64,000 nt of DNA. Origin: Fulvia fulva. Its lineage: Eukaryota; Ascomycota; Dothideomycetes; Mycosphaerellales; Mycosphaerellaceae. The position numbers and the translations under genes are program-made. Location: positions 1,488,001 through 1,552,000 of the forward strand of contig NC_063017.1 in the NCBI RefSeq assembly GCF_020509005.1. Direction: 5' to 3'. Numbering within the stretch: position 1 is the first letter of the stretch; each line of letters opens with the position of its first letter. Under the pieces are notes generated by a model. The model searched no databases, was not told where the DNA came from, and was given only the letters and a program-made list of their open reading frames with translations. Shown in pieces: positions 55,901-64,000 of this stretch.

Positions 55901-57144
55901 TAGTAGTAGTACTACGTAAGCTATAGAAGGAGGACTATACCTAGCTTAAATCGTTAGAGGCTAGAATACCCTAGGGATCTACTCTCTCCGCTATCCTGTT
56001 TCTAATATTTATGTCTAACCTAGTTCCTCTACTTACCTCTCCGTAAACCTTAGTATCGGAATTCGTAGACGATATAAACATTCTAGTCTAGTTAGACTCG
56101 ATAGAAGAGATCTATCGCCCCCTTAAAGATAGGCACAAGAAATACAAGGAGTAGGTAAAGAAGTATAGTACCCGGTTCGCCCCTAAAAAGTACTAGCTTA
56201 TATACTTTAGTAAAGCGAGAACATACTATAATATAAAGGCGGCGGTAAGAATCTAAGGCTACGAGACTAAGCTATTAGCGGAGCTACGAGTACTAGGGAT
56301 CTAGCTCGACCCGTAGCTAAGCTAGAACGTATAGATTAAGAAAGCCTAGAGTCGAGCGTAAGTTAACGAAGCCTTAATAAAGAGGATCACGGCGTCTATA
56401 TAGGGAGTAACATTCGATAAGGTAAGGGTAATATATAAGGCGATCGTTAGACTAGCTATATTATACGGGGCATAGATTTAGGGTATAGGAGGCGTAGGTA
56501 AGCCGATCCCGAAACGGATAGAGCAACCTCTAGATAGGACTTAGGTAGGTAACCTATATAGAATACTAGGGGTATATAAGACAACGCTAATAAGTACGGT
56601 AGAAATAGAGACGGGAACACCTCTAATTAGCTAATATATCCGGGGCATAAGAATTTAATATACGGCAAAGACGACAGATTACCTAGTATAAACTACGATC
56701 TAGGAGGTAAAGAATTAGATAGAAAGCCGCTACCGGAGAGGGGCCGGACATAGGATAAGCTAAAAAGAGGATGACCTTACTACCTTCGCGGCCGTATAGA
56801 TAAGTACTAAATAGCTAGTATAAAAAGAGGAGGAGCGTAGGACTCGCTAGGCCGGCGGGAGTAAGGCTAAGACCTAAAGTCTAGCGGAATAGATAGCGAG
56901 CTATCTATAGGAGTAGGACTAGAAAAGGAAGCCCCCTAAGACAATAGGCCCGATAGTACTCCGAGCTTTCTAGAGACATAATTACTAGCTATATAGGGAC
57001 CTAACAAGGGCCGAAGCAAGTATAGCGATCCAAATTAGGTCCGAATATATTAGACTAAGGGCCTACCTACTTAGGAGATACGTACTAGATATCTAAAGCC
57101 TAGCCTACTAGTATAGCTACCTATCGTAAAACCTAGAATATATA
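52950..57144 (+). pseudogene. LINE B copy 1 ORF1 and ORF2, RIPped, with an internal deletion in RT
   Basis: ORF1 spans roughly 52,950-54,350. ORF2 begins near 54,400 with an endonuclease opening YNVNKSRDKV, and a GDFNLYYL-type motif near 54,833. RT starts near 55,740 (GRKALGLD, the GKAPGPDG counterpart) but jumps near 55,955 from the YRPIAL position straight to GIPQGST-like sequence. Motifs 2-4 of RT, including the first catalytic aspartate (AFDNV), are therefore deleted. FVDDINIL is at about 56,062. Stops occur throughout. Confidence 0.75.
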
Positions 57145-59987
57145 GATAGATAGATATTTCATTAAGCTATTGTAGTGCCCTTTGGCCTATATAGCTATAC
57201 TATCTTGTTTTCGTATATATAGAGGGGAAACCGTATTAGTAAAAGCCCCTCCTCCTTCCCGCCTGTCTTTTCCCCCTAGTTGTCGTCTTAGATTTCCTTT
57301 ATTAAGGGTACGCTAGTGTTATAGGCCTGCCCTAATGACTACCCTATCTATAACCCCCCTAGCTTCCGCCTCTTATCTATCTACTCCTCCGTCTCGCTAG
57401 CGAGGCTAAACTACTAGAGGTATCCCTACTATAGTATCTACCGAGAGATTCGGCGAATATTGCCTTTGTCCCTAATAATTAACTTATAGTCTCTCCTTCC
57501 CGCTTAGTGCCTCTAATTTCCCCTACCTCTCGCCTACTACGGGTATCGTAGTAGTATATGTTCTAGGTTTTGCGATAGGTAGCTATACTAGTAGGCTGGG
57601 CTATAGATGTCTAGTACGCGTCTTCTAAACAGGTAGGCCCTTAACCTAATATGTTCGGACCTGATTTGGATCGCTATGCTTGCCTCGGCCCTTATTAGGT
57701 CCCTATATAGCTAGTAATTGTGTCTCTAGAAGGCTCGGAGCGCTATCGGGCCTATTGTCTTAGGGGGCTTCCTTTTCTAGTCCTGCTCCTATAGGTAGCT
57801 TACTATCTATTCCGCTAGGCTTTAGGTCTTAGCCTTGCTCCCGCCGGCCTAGCGAGTCCTACGCTCCTCCTCTTTTCGTGCTAGCTATTCGGTGCTTGTC
57901 TATATAGCCGTAAAGGTAGTAAGGTCATCCTCTTTTTAGCTTGTCCTATGTCCGGCCCCTCTCCGGTAGTAGCTTTCTATCTTATTCTTTGCCTCCTCGA
58001 TCGTAGTTTGTACTAGGTAACCTGTCATCCTTGCCGCGTATTGAATTCTCATTCCCCGGATATACTAGCCGATTAGTAGTGTTCCTGTCTCCATTTCTAC
58101 CGTACTTGTTAACGTTATCTTATATACGCCTAGTACCCTACGTAGGTTGCCTACCTATGTCCTATTTAGGGGTTGCTCTATCCGTTTCGGGATCGGCTTA
58201 CCTACGCCTCCTGTTCCCTAAATCTGTACTCCGTATAGCATAGCTAGTCTAACGATCGCCTTATACATTACTCTTGCCTTATCGAATGTTGCTCCCTATA
58301 TAGATACCGTAAGTCTCTTTATCGAGGCTTTGTTAAATTGTGCTTGACTCTAGGCTTTCTTAACCTATATATTCTAGCTTAGCTTTAGGTCGAGCCAGAT
58401 CCCTAGTACTCGTAGCTCCGCTAATAGCTTTGTCTCGTAGCCTTAGATTCTTACCGCCGCCTTTATATTATAGTATGTTCTCACTTTACTAAAGTGTATA
58501 AGTTAGTACTTTTTAGGGGCGAACTAGGCACTATACTTCTTTGCCTACTCCTTATATTTCTTGTGCCTATCTTCGAGGAGGCGACAGTTCTCTTCTGTCG
58601 AGTCTGACTAGGCTAGGATGTTTATGTCGTCTACGAACCCCGATACTAAGGTTTACGGAGAGGTGAGTAGGGGGATTAGATCAGACATAAATATTAGAAA
58701 CAGGATAGGGGAGAGAGTAGATCCCTAAGGTATTCTAGTCTCTACCTTTACCGGGTCGGACGTGTACCTTCCTAGGACTAGGTATGTCGTCCGTTCCTAG
58801 AGAAAGGAGTAGACGAACGTCGTTGCCTACTAGGGGATGCCTTTCTACTATAGGATATATATTAGCCTTTAGTATAAGACGTTGTCGAAGGCTCCTACGA
58901 TATCGAGGGCAAGGAAGGAATCGTATTTAGTAAGCTAGCTACGAGATAAGGTGACAAGTCTTAACCGCGCTTTCCTACTTCTCTAGTACTACCGTATAGC
59001 CTCGTTTCGAGAGGTTAGCCCGGAGCAAAAGCTTCCCTCTACACCCTCCCTCCCTATTTGCTCCTTAAGCCAATATCTACCTCTATAGGCCTAAGCCCTT
59101 TAGTACTCTCTATTGACCGATATACGCATCCGTCCTCTCGGGCTATATAGACAGTGTTAGCCGTCGCTACTAGTATATACTACGCCCTAGGTTTTGACGC
59201 CCTTTGCGTTACCGTAGCCTATCTCTAGAAAGCGGCCGTCTATGCCTCGTAGGTTTACTCGGGGTACACACTACGCCGGGTAGCGTACTCCTTACGTTTC
59301 TACCTACTAACTAATATAAAGTTACTTATTACCCTGCCCTCGATCCTCCCCGATCACAGAACTAATCTACTTATATTATACGTCTTTTCCCCGTCCTAAT
59401 AGCCGTCTTTTCCTTGCTTAGGCTATCGTCTTTTCCTCGTCGCAATCTACTATATTAGACTAGGTACGTTGTATAGCGGGACAGGTAGTGCCTTAGGCAA
59501 AACCCTCGTTCCTATACCGGGTGTTTAATAGGCCCTTATAGGCTTCGTCGCGTATCTACCTACCTACCGTATTACCCGCTAGTAAATACTAGATTGTTTC
59601 GTAGTCCGCTCGACGCCGTTATATAGTCCGCTCAGTTGTTGTTCTGTAGTCCGCTCGTCTAATGTTCGTCGCTTAGCCCGCTCGGTTTACGGTCTCCGGA
59701 GGTGAAAATTCTATACTTATACTAGAGGTGTCCTATCGAGCGTATAGGCTACGGTTCCGCGCCCTTCTTATACGTAGAAAGAAGAGGGACTCGCTCCCGA
59801 TACGAGTACACGCTCGTCGGATAGTTTTTATACCCGTTTTACTAGTAGTCCTCTATTCGCCGCGGCTTCGCCTATATTACGCGCCCGCCGCGCCTACGAC
59901 GCTCTAGCGTAAGAATACTTAGCTCTCTCGTAGCTAGACGAGAGGTTCGTAGCCGACACTACGTATAGGTGATTCTCGTCGTCGACC
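57145..59987 (-). mobile_element. LINE family B copy 2, inverted, inserted in copy 1, RIPped
   Basis: Flanked by a 14-bp duplication ACCTAGAATATATA (57,131-57,144 and 59,988-60,001), with the (TATC)n tail at the left. From 57,145 to about 59,000 it is recognisable LINE B on the minus strand: 3' UTR, ORF2 C-terminus, FVDD near 58,625, and the LDIVGAFDNV motif near 58,890 that copy 1 has lost. Sequence between 59,000 and 59,987 does not match LINE B copy 1 (see next entry). Confidence 0.8.
59000..59987. repeat. RIPped segment of unknown origin inside the LINE B copy 2 insertion
   Basis: Lies between the last recognisable LINE B RT sequence and the target duplication. Four imperfect copies of AGTCCGCTCG occur at 59,603, 59,625, 59,648 and 59,674, the last (AGCCCGCTCGGT) matching the motif in the pogo-like terminal repeats. 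Three CGTCTTTTCC copies lie at about 59,380-59,440. It may be the end of another DNA transposon; no matching opposite end was found. Confidence 0.4.
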
Positions 59988-60424
59988 ACCTAGAATATAT
60001 ACTACTACGATGCCTATAGTAGGCGAGTAGTAGGGGAAATTGGATGTCCTAAGCGGGAAGGAGAGACTATAAGTCAATTATTAGGGACAAAGGTAACATT
60101 CGCCGAATCGCTTAGTAGATACTATAGTCGAGATACCTCTAGTAGTTTAGCCTCGCTAGCGAGACGGAGGAGTAGATAGATAAGAGGCGGAAGCTAGGGG
60201 GGTTATAGATAGGGTAGTTATTAGGGCAGGCCTATAATACTAGCGTACCCTTAATAAGAGAAATCTAAGACAACAACGAGGAGAAAAGATAGGTACGAAG
60301 GAGGAGGGGTTTGTACTAATACGGTTTCCCCTCTATATATACAAAAACAAGATAGTATAGCTATATAGGCTAAAGGGCACTATAATAGCTTAAATGAAAT
60401 ATCTATCTATCTATCTATTTAGTA

Positions 60425-63400
60425 GAACTTAATATAAAAAAAAGAATTATATAAATCGGTATAGAATTAAGCTCGGTATTTAAGAATCGAGAAATCGTCC
60501 TAGATTATCGTCTCGGCTTAATCGCGACCTTAGTAGCGCTATAAGCTCTAAAATATACTTACCTCGACTGTCGATAATATAAATATAACGTTACGGAAAT
60601 TACCGGAGTATTTGCTAAGAGCTTAATCAGTAAGGTTATAGTACTACCCTATAGAAAGAATAGATCGATTTAAGTAAAGGGAAGTGGTCTAGTAGAAACA
60701 CGAGATCGACGCGGTATCACGTGACCTGATTTAGGGTCCGTACACCTCTATCTTTAGAATAGCTTCGTAGACACTTCTATAGTATCGACATTACTACTAC
60801 TTTTCTAGTAACCGACGTAGGGAGAAGTATAGCCTTATATAGGCTCTCTTCGACGATATACCTAAGTCGCTAATCTATTCGTTTCTAGCGTACTAGTCGC
60901 TATTACTATCACTTAGCTAGGAAGTTATTATGGTAAACGCCGGAAAGTTATTAGGAAAGTCCTTAAGTAAGCTATTATAAAGTCGCTAGATTAGTAGTAG
61001 AGCCTACGCTAGTTATTAGATTGTTTAGTCTAGTAGTTAGCGATTATTAGTTAACGCTAGGCCTATATTACTAGTATCTAGTACTAATAGCCTAGTTAAC
61101 GAGTACTATCTAGTAGAGACCTCTAGTAAGCCCTAGTACCCCTACGTTATCGAGCCCTACGTAGTACGCGGATTACCTACGCTAGATCTATTATTATTAA
61201 CTTTACTAATAACTAGTCCTTAACGCGAGCTTTAGTAAGATTAGGGCACGTACAATTTAAAGGGCTTAGTAGGTTATACTAATAGTATAGAGATTATAGT
61301 AAGACGAGAATAAGCTCGGAAGGATAGGTAAGAGCGAGAAGCCTTACGTTAATAGTAGGTAGTAGTAGTAGATATATACCGAGAGCTAGCGTTAGTTACT
61401 AAGGAAGAGATTACGCCGTAGGATAATACTAGTATTCTAAGCCGCGTTTGAACACCGTAGTCGTTACTAGCTAGTATATTCGATTAGTACGAGAGCCTAG
61501 AACAATAGCGTAGCTAGAAGATTCTTAGTAAGGCGTTACTACTATTATTAAGCGATATTACTAAGGTATTAATACCGCTTAGTAAGCTAGGGTTCGAATA
61601 CTCTTTAGATAACGAGGATAAGCCTAATAGTTAGAACTATAAACTAGCGTTAGATATTACCGCGAGTCTAGTAATTACTATAGCGCTACCGATACTAGTA
61701 GACTCGAAGCCTCCTTATAGAAAGTCTACGGACCCTCCTTATAGAAAGTCTTCTATACTAGGTCTAGTACTAGTATCCCTAGTATTAGGCTCTAGCGTAC
61801 TAGTGTCTTCGAAGTTATTAATAAGTAGCTATTTAGTAATACTAGTTATTATAGCGTAGGGCGTAGATCTTAATAGGGCTAATATAAAGCTATTCCTTAG
61901 GAGGAAGGCTTTTAAGGTAACTAAGAAGGGCGAAGAGGATCGTCTAGTAGAAAACCCTATTAGATAGTTAATAAGGCTTAACCGGGCTTAAGACGATACG
62001 GATACTATACTAGTAATATAGACGGAAGACTTCTTTCTATATATAGAAGGTCGTATAGTAGTATAGGCGGATAAGGACCCTAATATTACGCTATACCTAA
62101 AGGATACGGGGTAGGTAAATACTTCCGAAGCCCGTATTAATATTATTAGTAGGGAGTTCAAATTATACTTTCGTACTACTAATATTATTACCGAGAAAGA
62201 CGCTATAAGCGAGCTCGGCGAGCTTAAGTAAGACAAACATAAGACTCTATATAACTACAATAAGCGAATAGCGTAGATCCTTCGCCGTATAGGCGGGGAT
62301 AATATCGAAGAAGGAGACTAGCCTACCTTATTACGGCTTTAGTAGTCTAACTTAAAGTACGCCGTACTTAAGTTCTAGTAAGGTTTATATAACTATAAGT
62401 TGAATCTATAGCTTCTATAGAATAGCGGTCGGTTACTACGTACCCTTAATAAGACGTATTAGTAAGCTAAAGACGGTCGCGGGACTATAGAGATTATTGC
62501 TCGTAAGACTAGGAGTAATAGTCTTAGTAAGAACATCCCCCTTCTTAAGAGGGTAGCGATAGTATTCGTTAGTAATAATCTCGTAGTACTAGAGCTTTAT
62601 ACTTAGGTTACGAGAATAATAAATTCTTAGGTACCGCTAAGATACTAGCCGCTAGCCTATTGGTAGCCTATCTAGTAGGTTACGGAGATAATACGATACG
62701 TACCTCCGTAGTAATAATAGCTTAAAGCTCTGCTAGCCTAGGTTATAGTCTATAATACGGAAGTTTAGCCTTAGTAACGTTAACTTAAGCTAGCGGCTCC
62801 TACCTTATATTGCCTAAGTACGCCGCCTCGATAGAATTACCGAGCTTTATAGATACCTTCCGTACTACGCGGCGGTTATAGTAGATTTAATAGCCGTAAC
62901 CGTAGTAACTTTAGAGGTTACTATAACCCTAGTAATACTTACTAGTCTATATAGCTATATTATTAGGAAGTAGTCTCCGCTACTCGTTAGTAGTTCCCTA
63001 GTTTCGACCTAACAAGATCTTAACACTATATAGTTAACGGCCGTTCGGTATATAATATTTAGCCTAGTCGTCCTATCTACTATAGATACGGAAAGCGATA
63101 CCTTAGTACGAGAATAGGTCATTTCGAGGATTACCCTAAGCTATAGACGTCGCCGCTAGAATAAGCTTTCCTCGAGTACCTTAAGTAGTACGCCTAGTAG
63201 TACCAATAATAGTAGATAGATATCGCTAAGGAAGTAGTACGCGAGTAATAGGAATAAGTCCGATAGTCGCTTATATAAGCTAAATAGGCTTCGTAGGATA
63301 CGTAAGCTCGTAACGCTAAGACTATAGCTATATAATAGGCCCCTATTACGCTTACTAGTACCGAGAGCGTAGATAGCGCCGAGACTTTCGCCGAGGGCGA

Positions 63401-64000
63401 TATAATAAGAGGTATTAGCCTTATTAAAGAGAATAATATAAATAATATCGATATAACGTCCGTAACCGCGGTAACCGCCGAGGATAAAGTTACTAAGTCT
63501 TCCGGCGCCTACCGCCTAAACGGCGAGGTTACGCCTTAACTAGGCGATAGTAGCGATAAGGCCGCTTATACCCTTAAAGTAGATAATAGCTCCGCCGAGG
63601 GTAAGGCTTAGCTCGAGTTTAAAATATAATATACCTCTAATAGTAACTCTAGTAAGGACGCTAACTCTAAAGAAGTCGATAGCGACACTAATACTAATAC
63701 TTTCGCCGAGATAGTAGACGTTCTTAATACGCGTACGAAGCGTTATTAAGTTACCTTTAGTACTAGCTACGAGTACCCGAGGATTACTCGCTAGATATTT
63801 ACTTACCGTCTAAAGATTTACTATCCGGCTTTACTCTTCCGAGCTTAGGTTAGAGCCTTTAAGAGTATCGCTAAGTAGATATAGCTAACGCTAAAGAGTA
63901 CGTATATTTATTATAAGCTACCGAAGCCTATCCGTAGTATAGTTACTAAGCCGCCGTTTAATATAAAGAGTATAATAATACGACTAGTCTCCCTATTTAG
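60425..64000 (+). repeat. RIPped element of uncertain type, probably LTR retrotransposon, running off the window
   Basis: This continues the DNA interrupted at 52,841. It is heavily CpA-depleted. No LTR or other terminus was identified, and the right end lies outside the window. A gag-like stretch (separate entry) is the main clue to its type. The rest, 60,425-61,850 and 62,560-64,000, reads as polar, low-complexity protein on the plus strand with many stops and no recognised domain. Confidence 0.5.
61860..62550 (+). pseudogene. gag-like retrotransposon protein remnant, RIPped
   Basis: The plus-strand translation includes a helical segment (LYNYNKRIA, ILRRIGGDN), then LKYAVLKF and GLYNYKLNL, ending RTLNKTY. 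In my judgement this resembles the gag capsid region of some fungal LTR retrotransposons, with TAG at positions expected for Gln. No zinc knuckle was found downstream. The assignment is tentative. Confidence 0.4.

Larger units (their letters stand above)
52842..60414 (+). mobile_element. LINE family B copy 1 (Tad1-like), near full length, RIPped, split by an inverted copy
   Basis: Flanked by a 10-bp duplication CTATTTAGTA (52,832-52,841 and 60,415-60,424). Left part 52,842-57,144; right part 60,002-60,414 with the 3' UTR and a (TATC)n tail at 60,399-60,414. In between sits LINE B copy 2. ORF1 (zinc-knuckle remnant near 53,930-54,040) is followed by ORF2 (endonuclease about 54,400-55,110, RT from about 55,740). 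CpA is nearly absent. Confidence 0.85.

Noticed and set aside
1..64000. CRISPR arrays, bacterial operons, rRNA or tRNA genes
   Set aside because: The window is fungal nuclear DNA; no spaced direct-repeat arrays and no tRNA or rRNA signatures were found.

Overview
This is a window from a filamentous ascomycete genome (Pezizomycotina, probably a Dothideomycete; the class is inferred from gene style and TE families). Roughly 80% is transposon DNA and most of that bears an extreme RIP (repeat-induced point mutation) signature. CpA and its complement TpG are almost absent, TpA is everywhere and CpG is kept, so former CAG codons read TAG. One island of ordinary balanced DNA, about 40,887-50,930, carries the host genes.

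Left block (1-40,886): a stack of nested retrotransposons whose order can be read from target-site duplications (TSDs). (i) An old Tad1-like LINE (family A, copy 1) was split by a Ty3/gypsy element (1,710-16,397; 183-bp LTRs). That element was split by LINE A copy 2 (8,324-15,676; 16-bp TSD), which was split by a young, un-RIPped, gag-only LTR element (9,146-11,512; 296-bp LTRs, TSD ACTAG). (ii) A second gypsy (18,007-22,495) has LINE A copy 3 inside its 3' LTR and abuts a third gypsy fragment. (iii) A plus-strand copia was split by a minus-strand copia (24,357-31,539; 234-bp LTRs, TSD GTTAC), itself hit by LINE A copy 4. (iv) LINE A copy 5 was split by a nearly intact, un-RIPped LINE (family C, 34,190-39,050; 16-bp TSD). 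A sixth LINE A fragment ends exactly where host sequence starts.

Gene island: a broken BCS1-like AAA-ATPase gene, cut at its 3' side by the TE block and interrupted by a 479-bp MULE-type MITE with perfect 41-bp inverted repeats and a 9-bp TSD; a 172-bp Tc1/mariner-like MITE; a frameshifted hypothetical gene; two small membrane-protein ORFs; and a divergent pair of ribosome-biogenesis genes, LSG1 (60S export/maturation GTPase) and LTV1 (40S assembly factor), sharing a 202-bp intergenic region.

Right block (50,931-64,000): RIPped DNA again. The host is an unidentified element, probably an LTR retrotransposon with a gag-like stretch near 61.9-62.5 kb. It was hit by a pogo/Fot1-like DNA transposon (51,678-52,810) and by a full-length LINE of family B (52,842-60,414), which in turn holds an inverted LINE B copy (57,145-59,987). 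The host genes show no link to the TEs beyond being disrupted by them. The window records several TE waves, older ones destroyed by RIP and two recent ones that escaped it.
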